NCBI GenBank assembly: GCA_934718065.1
Contig: CAKUZR010000014.1
Span: forward strand, 11,556-75,555
DNA: 64,000 nt
DNA from: an uncultured Treponema sp.
Lineage (GTDB): Bacteria > Spirochaetota > Spirochaetia > Treponematales > Treponemataceae
Reading direction: 5' to 3'
A program made the position numbers and the translations under genes. Below the pieces are notes generated by a model, which saw only the letters and a list, made by a program, of their open reading frames with translations, made no database searches and was not told the DNA's origin. Below, one piece after another: positions 27,257 through 35,765 of this stretch (position 1 is the stretch's first letter; every line of letters begins with the position of its first letter).

Positions 27257-28199
27257 CTTTTTTTCCTGTTTTTTCCTGGTTTGAATCTTTTTCTCCGGCG
27301 GCGTCTTTTGTTTCGGCCTGGGATTCCTTCAGCTTTTCTTTTTGTTCTTCCTGTTTTTTCTGGTCAGAAACTTTTGCGGCAAGATCAAGGAATTTTTTCC
27401 TTCGGTTTGAAAGATATTCGTTGATTCTTATTTTGTATGCAAGAGGAACCTGGTTTTCGTCGAATTTGATTCCCGCCTCAACAAGATCTTTTCGTCCTTC
27501 AACAGAATTTACTGAAACAATCGTTCCTTTTACGTCAATAATTTCCGATGGATCTGAAAAAAGCAGCCTGATGATGCAGTCCTTGTTCTCAAGAAATTTC
27601 GGAACGCCCAGAACAATTATTTTTGCGCCAGTGAACGAAAGATTCCAAAGAATGCAGCGGCGCGGAACAGACTGAATGTAGACAATCGATTCCTTCTTGT
27701 TGATTCCAAGAAGCCGTTTTGAGTCTTCGTTCAGCACAATTCTCTCTTCTTTTCTATATATAAATCCCTGGTTTGCGTCAATCAGCGAGCCAAGCTTGTA
27801 AATCAGGTCATCCGGCGGACGTTGCGTGAAAGACAAAGTTACAATGGCAAGCTCGTGCGAATTCATATATGGAGTTACATCTGTTACGCGGCAAGTTACA
27901 AAGAAAACCAAAGGCTGGTTGTCCGGCTCGATGAAGCAGTAGCGCAGATTTACCGGCGGAGCGTCTTTTTTTGTTATCTGCTGAAAAGCGCCTCCGTTTG
28001 TTCCGATTATAATTTTCGCCTGCTGGAACGACGTTGAATTTATAATGCAAGGCCATTGCGAGCCGGCGCATTTTACGTATATCTGGCGCGGATCAAGGCG
28101 CAGGAATCTCATTATATCTTTGTTGAATATTATTTCATTCTCACGGTACTTGTTATAATATTCGTTAATTTGCTGATTGGTCGTGATAGAAAAACTCAT
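27246..28199 (-). CDS. PilZ-domain protein, probable c-di-GMP receptor
   Basis: A 317-aa protein. The first ~180 residues look like a YcgR/PilZN-type flagellar-brake N-domain. The PilZ domain starts near residue 180 with the ligand motif RRCILWNLSFTGAKI (RxxxR spaced from NxSxxG) and continues with IIDVKGTIVSVNSVEGRKDL and LVEAGIKFDENQVPLAYKI. The last ~50 residues are charged, Lys/Glu/Gln-rich and probably coiled. A role in motility or surface control by c-di-GMP is inferred from the family. TATAAT lies 14 nt before the ATG, giving only a very short leader. Confidence 0.83.
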   Translation of the reverse strand: MSFSITTNQQINEYYNKYRENEIIFNKDIMRFLRLDPRQIYVKCAGSQWPCIINSTSFQQAKIIIGTNGGAFQQITKKDAPPVNLRYCFIEPDNQPLVFFVTCRVTDVTPYMNSHELAIVTLSFTQRPPDDLIYKLGSLIDANQGFIYRKEERIVLNEDSKRLLGINKKESIVYIQSVPRRCILWNLSFTGAKIIVLGVPKFLENKDCIIRLLFSDPSEIIDVKGTIVSVNSVEGRKDLVEAGIKFDENQVPLAYKIRINEYLSNRRKKFLDLAAKVSDQKKQEEQKEKLKESQAETKDAAGEKDSNQEKTGKKDEQ

Positions 28200-28326
28200 A
28201 GTTGTAATTTTAGATTATATCAATTTGTTCGTCAATTTTATTCTTGCGGACTGATTGTTTGGGCTTTTGATTTGCTTGAAATCACTTTTGCGGAAATATT
28301 TGCGCGGAATATTTTTGCGGAGAATT

Positions 28327-29112
28327 TTATTCCTTGCTGGAAACGCTTGAAAATCCAAGAATGACTGAAGGAAGCCTTGCCGCTGCTGATTTTTGCCGGT
28401 TTTTGCCGCGGAAATAAAGCTGGCTGGAAGAGCCGCCGTCAAACTGCATTGCGCTGAATACATTTTTTGACTTTAGAATTTGCGCGCATTCGTTGAATGA
28501 AAGTTTTTTCCCGCAGAAAAGATAAATTTTCCTGCCGTCCTCGGAGATTCCGATTGCGCTGCGGAAATCTTTTATCTCCTTGAAGCTGAAAATTTCTTCG
28601 CCGCGCATAATTGTCCAGAATCCGCCGAAAGCAAATTCCGCTTTTTTTCCGGGAATTTCGGCTTGTGAATCGTAAATTTTTGCGGAATATCCTGTTTCTT
28701 CTTTAAAAAATGCAACCGCCGCGTATTTTTTTTCCGGGGCGGAAAATTCCTTGAAGCCGTCAATGTAAATTCCGATTGGTTTCCGCCTGCTGAAAAGCGG
28801 ATTCAGGCGTGAGCTTTCATTAAACGGATTTGCGTTGATTGCGGCGAAACATCCGTTTTTCCGGGCGAATTTTTTTACGGAAATCGGTTTGTGGAATCCT
28901 TCTTGTTTCGGGTAGGTTTTGATTTCAATTTCAGGCGAGGAAATGTCGATTTCCGCAAGAAAATAATTTTTTTCCTGGTAAAAATTTTCTGCGCGGCCGG
29001 AATTTAAAGCTGGTTTTGTTGTTGCGCATGAAAAAAACAGCGTTGAAACAAAAATTCCGGCAAAAACTAGAATCAACTCGGAATTTAAAGCTGAAATCAA
29101 ATTTTTTTTCAT
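28327..29112 (-). CDS. Phosphodiester glycosidase (NAGPA-domain) lipoprotein
   Basis: A 261-aa lipoprotein: N-terminal hydrophobic helix with lipobox FFSC. The body fits the NAGPA/DUF2233 fold: FAAINANPFNESSRLNPLF, PIGIYIDGFKE, GGFWTIMRGEEI, DFRSAIGISEDGRKIYLFCG, and the hallmark FSAMQFDGGSSSQLYF near the C-terminus. Relatives hydrolyse phosphodiester-linked sugars. The substrate here could be a cell-envelope glycan. The ATG at 29112 has GGAGG 5 nt upstream. Dispersed repeat R1 copy 2 begins close upstream. Confidence 0.83.
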   Translation of the reverse strand: MKKNLISALNSELILVFAGIFVSTLFFSCATTKPALNSGRAENFYQEKNYFLAEIDISSPEIEIKTYPKQEGFHKPISVKKFARKNGCFAAINANPFNESSRLNPLFSRRKPIGIYIDGFKEFSAPEKKYAAVAFFKEETGYSAKIYDSQAEIPGKKAEFAFGGFWTIMRGEEIFSFKEIKDFRSAIGISEDGRKIYLFCGKKLSFNECAQILKSKNVFSAMQFDGGSSSQLYFRGKNRQKSAAARLPSVILGFSSVSSKE

Positions 29113-29146
29113 TTTGCCTCCAAAATCTTCACAAACTGTAAATCTG

Positions 29147-29344
29147 CCTGAATGTCGATTTTTTTGCAAATTCTGAAAGAACGCTTTCGGCATATTTCCA
29201 GTTTGCTCAGATGGATTTGGCTCGCGCTGCGCTTGTATTAACTCGGGTGCTTCGCACTTTAATTAATTCTATCGCCAAAAATCTTCACAAACTGTAAATC
29301 TGCCTGCGCTTTTATTTCTTTACAAAAACTCGACGTTCAGGCTA
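29147..29344. repeat. Dispersed repeat R1, copy 2
   Basis: Same blocks and order as 12338-12534: CCTGAATGTCGATTTTTTTG, GTTTGCTCAGATGGATTTGG, CTCGGGTGCTTCGCAC, CACAAACTGTAAATCTGCC, ending in GGCTA at the stop codon of the next gene. The block AAAATCTTCACAAACTG occurs both just before and near the end of the copy. No gene is seen in this 229-bp gap. Confidence 0.8.
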
Positions 29345-29980
29345 ATTCGCCAGAAATCTGTGCGACGGAAAATTTTCGTTGTGCAGTTTGGCTTCTTCGT
29401 AGTATTCCGGTGAATAATATCCGGAAGTCAGCAGATAGTAAAGTTTTTCTTCCGGAATGCTTTCGTCTGAAAGATTTTTCCTGAAAAGAATTTCCACCGC
29501 GAACCTTTTTTTTGTTCCGTTGAATTTTTGCATCGGCGAGTAGTAGTTCACGTAGTCCCGCAGCTGGAATTTTTCACCTTTGTTTTTGTAAATTTCCACA
29601 GCCAGGTCTGTTCCGTTTTCCGAGCGTCCGTAGGAATGCAGCACTTCGGGCGAAAACGGTTTTTCGTGTCCGGTTTCAATTACCGCCACAAGCTTTTCAT
29701 TCTTGAACTGAAATTCTATGTATTCAAAAGGCGACTGCTCGTTCTGTTTCCACGTTAGTTTTATGCAGGAAACTCCGTAGTGGCTGAAAGGACATTTTGT
29801 CCAGATGATTTTGTTGTTGTTTTTTTTCATCCATTCTTTCACTTGAAATTCAGTCTGGCCCCACACAAGTCCTTTGTAGCCGCTTTTTATCCGCGCGGCT
29901 TTTGTTATTACGAACGCCGGCATTGCCAGAAACAGAATTCCCAGAACGGAGCTAATTATTATTGCCCTTGATTTTGTCAT
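29342..29980 (-). CDS. Exported protein of unknown function
   Basis: A 212-aa protein with an uncleaved or cleavable N-terminal helix (residues ~8-27). The region GYKGLVWGQTEFQVKEWMKK parallels the start of the exported protein at 25094, so the two may share a fold. The rest is beta-rich and basic (YIEFQFKNEKLVAVIET, KKRFAVEILFRKNL). No catalytic motif stands out. Its start overlaps the preceding membrane-protein gene by 29 bp, so they are probably made together. Confidence 0.72.
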   Translation of the reverse strand: MTKSRAIIISSVLGILFLAMPAFVITKAARIKSGYKGLVWGQTEFQVKEWMKKNNNKIIWTKCPFSHYGVSCIKLTWKQNEQSPFEYIEFQFKNEKLVAVIETGHEKPFSPEVLHSYGRSENGTDLAVEIYKNKGEKFQLRDYVNYYSPMQKFNGTKKRFAVEILFRKNLSDESIPEEKLYYLLTSGYYSPEYYEEAKLHNENFPSHRFLAN

Positions 29981-30740
29981 TGTTTTTTCCTTTTTTGAAT
30001 TTTGCGGTTATTTCTGAAATTTCGTCCTTTGACTTCAGCTCAAGCTTTTCATATTTTCCGGAAATATACGCCAGGTCAATCAGCAGATTTTCCTTCTGGA
30101 ATCCGTCAATGCAGAATTCAAGGTAAAATCCGGCCGCTGCAAAAAGAATTGCGACAAATCCCCAGATTCCCATTGTGCTGCTCACAAAATTCACGTTGAA
30201 AAACATTGCCGCGAGCGAAAAAACAATCATAAGAATTTTTGAAACCGCCGAGCCGCCCAGAATCATTCCGGTTATTCCCACCGCAAAAAGCACCGTGACA
30301 ACAAGATTTTGCTGAAGCCGCGCCGAAACTGCGGAATCTCCCTTGTCCGGAAAAAGAAAAATTTTTATCAGGATTGCAAAAAAAAGCGTATGCACGATTA
30401 TGCTCAGAATATTCATGAAGACAATCAGCGGCTTGTGTTCCTTGAAGTCGCTTGAAGAAAGATTTTTGTTGTCCGCAATGCTAAGAATTCCTTTCAGCTG
30501 AAGAATAAAAATGAATGCGAGCGCGAAAAGTCCGCTCAGAAAATCCGGAATTTGCTGGGTTTCCACAGTTTTTTCAGCAACTGCGCCGAAAAACGCAAAA
30601 AAAACGCCCCAAACATTGTCAAAAAAAGGCGAAGTTATGTCCGCTTTCCATGGAATCATAAAAATCCACGATGAAATCCAGATGAAAACTATTCCCGTCA
30701 GCCTGTAGAAATCGATAATTTCAAACCATTTTTTATTCAT
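29952..30740 (-). CDS. Integral membrane protein of unknown function
   Basis: A 262-aa protein with about six hydrophobic segments (around VFIWISSWIFMIPW, FLSGLFALAFIFIL, NILSIIVHTLFFAILIKIF, NLVVTVLFAVGITGMILGG, KILMIVFSLAAMFFNV and GFVAILFAAAGFYLEF) and a charged, lysine-rich tail. I do not recognise the family. A TACAAT hexamer ends 6 nt before the ATG on this strand and overlaps the promoter region of the divergent rarA gene. Confidence 0.78.
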   Translation of the reverse strand: MNKKWFEIIDFYRLTGIVFIWISSWIFMIPWKADITSPFFDNVWGVFFAFFGAVAEKTVETQQIPDFLSGLFALAFIFILQLKGILSIADNKNLSSSDFKEHKPLIVFMNILSIIVHTLFFAILIKIFLFPDKGDSAVSARLQQNLVVTVLFAVGITGMILGGSAVSKILMIVFSLAAMFFNVNFVSSTMGIWGFVAILFAAAGFYLEFCIDGFQKENLLIDLAYISGKYEKLELKSKDEISEITAKFKKGKNNDKIKGNNN

Positions 30741-30746
30741 AATCTA

Positions 30747-30778
30747 ATTGTATCATAAAAACAACAATGTGATATAAT
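30747..30778. promoter_or_regulatory. Back-to-back -10 elements for divergent genes
   Basis: Minus strand: TACAAT (30747-30752) ends 6 nt before the ATG at 30740. Plus strand: TATAAT (30773-30778) ends 8 nt before the rarA ATG at 30787. Only 46 bp separate the two start codons, so the promoters interlock and both mRNAs should lack a real 5' leader. Confidence 0.5.
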
Positions 30779-30786
30779 TATTCGCA

Positions 30787-33417
30787 ATGGAAAACGAATC
30801 TCTTTTTAGTATGTCGCGGAGTTTGCGCGAGCCTCTTGCTTCCCGGATGCGGCCCAGGAATCTGGATGAATATATCGGACAGGACCACATTGTTGGAAAG
30901 GGGCGCCTTTTGCGGCGGGCGATTGCCGCTGACCAGCTCACATCAGTGATTTTTTACGGCCCGCCTGGAACTGGAAAAACAACTCTGGCGCGGGTTATTG
31001 CAAACCATACAAAATCAAATTTTATTACGCTGAATGCGGTTCTTACCGGCGTTGCGGATATCCGGAATTCAATAAAGCAGGCGGAGGATTATTTCAATCT
31101 TTACAGCCGGCGGACAATTCTTTTTGTTGATGAAGTTCACCGTTGGAACAAAAGCCAGCAGGACGCTCTTTTGCCGTGGGTTGAAAACGGAACAATCATT
31201 CTTATTGGCGCGACAACTGAAAATCCGTTTTTTGAAGTAAACCGCGCGCTTGTAAGCCGTTCAAGGGTTTTCCAGCTGAAGCCGCTTGCCTACGATGATT
31301 TGATGAAAGCTGCCCGGATGGCTCTTGAAGACAAGGAGCGCGGCTACGGACATTGGAATGTGGTTTTTGAAAAAGGCGCGCTGGAACATCTTGTGGAAAC
31401 TGCCGGCGGTGACTGCCGCTCGCTTTTGAACGCCCTGGAGCTTGCGGTTGAAACTACTCCTGAAAAATGGGAGCCGGATGCGGATGTGCCGGTTCCAGCT
31501 TACGGTTCAACGATTTGTATTTCAAAAGAAGCCGCGGAAGAGTCAATCCAGAAAAAAGTTGTTCTTTACGACCGCGACGGAGATTATCATTACGACATAA
31601 TCAGCGCTTTTATTAAATCTTTGCGCGGCCGGGATCCTGATGCCGCCTGCTACTGGCTTGCAAGAATGGTAAGCGCCGGGGAAGATCCGCATTTTATTTT
31701 CAGAAGAATGTTGATTTCAGCCTGCGAGGACACCGGGCTTGCCGACCCTAAAGCCATTGAAATTGTTGAAAGCTGCGCTGCCGCGTTTGACAGGGTCGGG
31801 CTTCCGGAAGGAAGATATTTTTTGGCGCATGCCGCGCTTTATCTGGCGACCGCACCTAAGTCAAATTCAAGCATGGCGTTTTTTGATGCGCTTTCTTCTG
31901 TTGAAAAAGAAAATGCTGAAGTTCCGAACCATTTGAAAGATTCAAGCCGGGATGCGGAAGGTTTTGGCCACGGCTCAGGATATTTGTATCCTCACGCTTA
32001 CCGTGACCATTGGGTTGCCCAGCAGTATCTTCCGGATTCCTTGATGGGACGTGTTTTTTATACGCCAAGTTCCCAGGGCTACGAAAAGCAAATCCGGGAA
32101 GAAGTTCTTAGCCGCCGCGAGCTTCAGATTGCCGCGATTCTGGAAAAACAGCAGCAGCCGCAGGACGCTCCGGCTCAGACTGGAAGCAAGAGTATAATAG
32201 AAGAAATTAACAAAAAAGATGAGCAAAAGTCTGAATTCGGCGTGAATCCGGTGAGTGAATGGTGGATTGCCGAGCATTTTAAAAATTCAGGTGAAGGTGA
32301 AAATCTTACTTTCAGTCCGGTTGATAATATCCGCGAGTCCGCGCTTGACAAGGCCGACCGGCAGTGGAAAAACAGAATTGATTCAAACCGCGCGGAAGTT
32401 CTTCTGAATGTCCGGGACACAATGATAAAAATGGCGAATCTTTTGCGCCACCACAGATGTCTTGTCTGGAATGCGGACGACGGGCTTTTGCTTTGGGAAG
32501 TCGCCAGAAAAACGCCGGAAGGAGTTACGTGCGGCTTGTGCAGAACGGAAAAAGGCTGCCAGGTTCTGGAGCAGTATTCGCGGACTCTTGGCGATTTGGA
32601 CAAGCCTCTGCTTCAGTTCAGGCCGGAAACGAGTGCGCCGGATTTTATGTCCTCTGAAAATTTCAGGAATTTGATTTTGAAATTTCAGTACAACGGAACT
32701 CTTTTTGACAGAATTTTTTTCCGTGATCCGTTTGTGAGCGTTGAGTCAATTGACGCGCTTGCGAAGGCTGTTTTTGAAATTCTGAATCCGCGGAAAAAGC
32801 AGGGAAAACTTTTTACCGACCAGAAGGAATCTGAAATTCAAGTTGAAAAAGAAATTTTTGACGGAACGAACTATGACTCGGATTTCAACGAAAATATTGA
32901 AAAAGAAAACGAAGCGGCGGAAAATATTCCAGAAATCGAAAGCCCCTTTGCGCCGGGCTGGAGCATCGTGATTTCTCAGAAAATTCCTTCCGGCGGACAG
33001 CACATCAGCCAGCTTTTGAAAAACCAGATTTTAACAGAAGCAACGTGCGGCCCTTACCAGGATATTCTTGAAAAAATGGAAAAAGCTGAGTCGGAATTTT
33101 TTGGCGACAAGACAAATCCGTTTTTTTGCTGGAACACGCAGTACATTGCAGAAACTTTCAGAAAATTCGGCTTCAAGGTTTTGAGCGCAAGCCAGATAAT
33201 CAACGAAAAAAGAAGAATTTCCCAGAAAGAAATTCAACGCTGGTTCAACACGGAATCTTCCGCTTATGGAAGGGCGATGGTAAAAGCTTTGGGCGTTCCG
33301 GCTCTGCAAAAACTGATAGATTTGCTTGAAAACGCGGTGCAGAACCAGATTTTCAGCTGGCAGACTGAAACAGGATTTTTTACGGTTTCACAGAATCCTG
33401 GCGGTTCGCAGGACTGA
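30787..33417 (+). CDS. rarA: RarA/MgsA-type AAA+ ATPase fused to a long C-terminal extension
   Basis: An 876-aa protein, twice the usual ~440. Residues 1-440 are a complete Rar[21 protein letters not shown], Walker [16 protein letters not shown], Walker [21 protein letters not shown], sensor 1 [13 protein letters not shown], then the clamp-loader-like C-domain ([38 protein letters not shown]). The extra ~430 residues follow a Gln/Lys-rich linker. They contain [20 protein letters not shown] and [20 protein letters not shown], which look like a methyltransferase-type Rossmann fold, though I could not identify binding residues with confidence. RarA works at stalled replication forks; the extension may add a substrate-handling function. 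Confidence 0.9.
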   Translation: MENESLFSMSRSLREPLASRMRPRNLDEYIGQDHIVGKGRLLRRAIAADQLTSVIFYGPPGTGKTTLARVIANHTKSNFITLNAVLTGVADIRNSIKQAEDYFNLYSRRTILFVDEVHRWNKSQQDALLPWVENGTIILIGATTENPFFEVNRALVSRSRVFQLKPLAYDDLMKAARMALEDKERGYGHWNVVFEKGALEHLVETAGGDCRSLLNALELAVETTPEKWEPDADVPVPAYGSTICISKEAAEESIQKKVVLYDRDGDYHYDIISAFIKSLRGRDPDAACYWLARMVSAGEDPHFIFRRMLISACEDTGLADPKAIEIVESCAAAFDRVGLPEGRYFLAHAALYLATAPKSNSSMAFFDALSSVEKENAEVPNHLKDSSRDAEGFGHGSGYLYPHAYRDHWVAQQYLPDSLMGRVFYTPSSQGYEKQIREEVLSRRELQIAAILEKQQQPQDAPAQTGSKSIIEEINKKDEQKSEFGVNPVSEWWIAEHFKNSGEGENLTFSPVDNIRESALDKADRQWKNRIDSNRAEVLLNVRDTMIKMANLLRHHRCLVWNADDGLLLWEVARKTPEGVTCGLCRTEKGCQVLEQYSRTLGDLDKPLLQFRPETSAPDFMSSENFRNLILKFQYNGTLFDRIFFRDPFVSVESIDALAKAVFEILNPRKKQGKLFTDQKESEIQVEKEIFDGTNYDSDFNENIEKENEAAENIPEIESPFAPGWSIVISQKIPSGGQHISQLLKNQILTEATCGPYQDILEKMEKAESEFFGDKTNPFFCWNTQYIAETFRKFGFKVLSASQIINEKRRISQKEIQRWFNTESSAYGRAMVKALGVPALQKLIDLLENAVQNQIFSWQTETGFFTVSQNPGGSQD

Positions 33418-33469
33418 AAACTAAAAAACGCCTGAAACCGGGCATTTTCCGGATATTTTTTTGCAACGC

Positions 33470-33544
33470 TTGTATACAATACATAAAAACTGTATAATTA
33501 TGAAAATATGCAAAATTGCACTGAATAAATATACAGTTTTTATG
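33470..33544 (+). promoter_or_regulatory. gltA promoter inside a 15-bp inverted repeat
   Basis: TTGTAT (33470-33475), 17-bp spacer, TATAAT (33493-33498). CATAAAAACTGTATA (33482-33496) is repeated inverted and without mismatch as TATACAGTTTTTATG (33530-33544). One arm therefore covers the spacer and -10, and the other lies in the leader. The pair could be two operator half-sites or an mRNA stem. Confidence 0.65.
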
Positions 33545-33570
33545 CAATTTTTTTATGGGGGCAAGCAAGT

Positions 33571-34929
33571 ATGGTAGATTTGAAACACAAGAATTTTATA
33601 GAAAAACTTTCGATACTTGCCGAACGTAATGACCCGATAAATCCAGATCTTTATCAAAAATATGATGTTAAGCGCGGACTTCGCAATGCGAACGGCACTG
33701 GCGTTCTTGTCGGTCTTACAAGAATCGGTGATGTTGTGGGTTATGAAGTCGGTTCGAACAAGGAGAAAATTCCGGTTCCGGGGCGTCTGCTTTACCGCGG
33801 GTACGATGTTGTGGATTTAATCCGCGACGCGGAAGCCAACGATGATTATTGCTATGAGCAGTGCGCTTATCTTCTTTTGTTCGGCGAACTTCCAAAAAAA
33901 TCAGAGCTGGATGAATTCCGTGCGTTCATTGGTGAAAGCAGAACTCTTCCGCCTAATTTCACGGAAGATATGATTATGAAAGCCCCTTCACAGGACATTA
34001 TGAACAAGCTTGCGCGCGGAGTGCTCGCCTCGTATTCGTACGATGAGAATCCTGAAGACCGTTCCGTTGCGAACAATCTTCGTCAGTGCATCGAGCTTAT
34101 CTCTCGTTTTTCCACGCTTGCCGCTTATGGCTACCAGGCTCGCCGCCGTTATTATGAAAATAAATCGATGTATATTCACAATCCGCTTCCAGAACTTTCA
34201 ACTGCTGAAAATTTCCTGCATTTGATTCGTCCTGACTGCCAGTACACAAAGCTTGAGGCGGAAATCCTTGACCTTGCGCTGATTCTTCACGCGGAGCACG
34301 GCGGCGGAAACAATTCCTCGCTCACAGTCCACGTAGTTTCTTCCGCGGACACAGACACTTATTCAGCGATTGCAGCAGCTGTCGGTTCTCTAAAAGGCCG
34401 TCGTCATGGCGGCGCAAACATCCGTGTTGTTGAAATGATGGATGAAATAAAAGCGAACGTGAAAGACTGGTCGAACGAAAAAGAAGTCCGCGAATATCTT
34501 TATAAAATTGCCAGAAAAGAAGCATTTGACCACAGCGGAAAAATTTATGGAATGGGCCACGCCGTTTACACAATCAGCGATCCAAGAGCGTTGCTTCTTC
34601 GTGAAAAAGCGAAAAAACTCGCGAAAGAAAAAAACTGCATGGAAGAATTCAATCTTTACAGAATGATTGAGGAAATCGCGCCGCAGATAATCATGGAAGT
34701 TCACCATTCAGACAAGCAGATTTGTGCGAACGTTGACTTGTATTCAGGATTTGTGTATACAATGCTGAATATTCCTCGCGAACTGTACACGCCGATTTTT
34801 GCAATAAGCCGAATCGCCGGATGGTCTGCACACCGGATTGAAGAGCTGGTTGCCGGCGGAAGAATTTATCGCCCTGCGTATAAAAACGTATGCGAGGAAC
34901 GAAAATACATTCCAATCGACAAGCGTTGA
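33571..34929 (+). CDS. gltA: Citrate synthase
   Basis: A 452-aa enzyme condensing oxaloacetate and acetyl-CoA. Active-site blocks are present: ILHAEHGGGNNSSLTVHVVS, GSLKGRRHGGANIRVVEMM, YGMGHAVYTISDPRA and NIPRELYTPIFAISRIAGWS with the C-terminal arginine helix. The N-terminus is longer than in the E. coli enzyme, matching a type seen in anaerobes. With pckG in the same window it feeds glutamate synthesis from PEP-derived oxaloacetate. A GGGGGC purine run precedes the ATG. The promoter lies in an inverted repeat, so regulation is likely. Confidence 0.95.
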   Translation: MVDLKHKNFIEKLSILAERNDPINPDLYQKYDVKRGLRNANGTGVLVGLTRIGDVVGYEVGSNKEKIPVPGRLLYRGYDVVDLIRDAEANDDYCYEQCAYLLLFGELPKKSELDEFRAFIGESRTLPPNFTEDMIMKAPSQDIMNKLARGVLASYSYDENPEDRSVANNLRQCIELISRFSTLAAYGYQARRRYYENKSMYIHNPLPELSTAENFLHLIRPDCQYTKLEAEILDLALILHAEHGGGNNSSLTVHVVSSADTDTYSAIAAAVGSLKGRRHGGANIRVVEMMDEIKANVKDWSNEKEVREYLYKIARKEAFDHSGKIYGMGHAVYTISDPRALLLREKAKKLAKEKNCMEEFNLYRMIEEIAPQIIMEVHHSDKQICANVDLYSGFVYTMLNIPRELYTPIFAISRIAGWSAHRIEELVAGGRIYRPAYKNVCEERKYIPIDKR

Positions 34930-34951
34930 TTTCAAAAGGCTGGGCTGAAAA

Positions 34952-35707
34952 ATGGGTTCTTCAAGACTTGATAAAATTCTTTCTCATGAAGGTTTTGGAA
35001 GCCGCAAGGCAATCCGCAAATTTCTGTATTCCTCAGAAGTTTTAGTGAACGGCGAGCGCATTTTCGACACAGGATTTCCTGTTAATCCGGACAAGGATGA
35101 AATAAAAATCGACGGTGAAATTTTTAATCTCCGCAGGAATTTTTATCTGATGATGAACAAGCCGCAGAATGTTGTGAGCGCAAACAAGGACGGGCTTCAT
35201 CAGACTGTCTTTGAATTTCTGGACGACCGCTTCCACACTCCGTATCTTGAAGAAAATCTGCATCTTGTGGGCAGGCTTGATATTGACACCGAAGGGCTTC
35301 TGCTTTTCACAACGGACGGCGCGCTTACTCACCGCATAACCAGCCCGAAAACGCATTTTCCGAAATCATATTTTGTGCGGCTGAAAAATCCTGAAAATCT
35401 GGAGCGGCAGCAGAAAATTGCGGAAGATTTTAAGAGCGGGATAGAAATTCCTCCTGAAGGAAATGAAAAAGGCGCGCTTCTGAAGCCGGCTGAACTTTCC
35501 TGGAAAAACGAGAGCGAATGTGTTCTTACAATAAGCGAGGGAAAATTCCATCAGGTCAAGCGGATGTTCCTTGCCGAAGAAAATGAAGTTGCGTATTTGA
35601 AAAGAATTTCAATCGGTCCGCTCAAGCTTGACGAAAATCTTGCGCCGGGCGAATACCGGGATTTAACGGATGAAGAGATAGAAAGTCTTTCAGAAACGCT
35701 GAATTAG
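34952..35707 (+). CDS. RsuA/RluB-type pseudouridine synthase
   Basis: A 251-aa enzyme. An S4 RNA-binding domain occupies residues 3-60 (LDKILSHEGFGSRKAIRKFL, VNGERIFDTGFPVNPDKDEI). The catalytic motif is GRLDIDTEGLLLFTTDG with the nucleophilic Asp. YFVRLKNPENL and ISEGKFHQVKRMF are typical of the family. It isomerises a uridine in rRNA. Length and layout fit RsuA (16S U516) better than the longer RluB, but the target is inferred. It starts 22 bp after gltA and is probably co-transcribed. Confidence 0.9.
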   Translation: MGSSRLDKILSHEGFGSRKAIRKFLYSSEVLVNGERIFDTGFPVNPDKDEIKIDGEIFNLRRNFYLMMNKPQNVVSANKDGLHQTVFEFLDDRFHTPYLEENLHLVGRLDIDTEGLLLFTTDGALTHRITSPKTHFPKSYFVRLKNPENLERQQKIAEDFKSGIEIPPEGNEKGALLKPAELSWKNESECVLTISEGKFHQVKRMFLAEENEVAYLKRISIGPLKLDENLAPGEYRDLTDEEIESLSETLN

Positions 35708-35708
35708 A

Positions 35709-35737
35709 TTGAAAATTGCTTATTTTTTGTGTAGAAT
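35709..35737 (+). promoter_or_regulatory. fhs promoter (TTGAAA-17-TAGAAT)
   Basis: TTGAAA at 35709-35714, 17-bp spacer, TAGAAT at 35732-35737, 28 bp before the fhs ATG. Confidence 0.6.
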
Positions 35738-35765
35738 AAAAAAACTTTTTTATTAGGTTGAAAAA

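Noticed and set aside
33500..33577. Leader peptide ORF overlapping the gltA start
   Set aside because: Its first ATG begins 1 nt after the -10 hexamer, so it would lie before the transcription start; there is no ribosome site.
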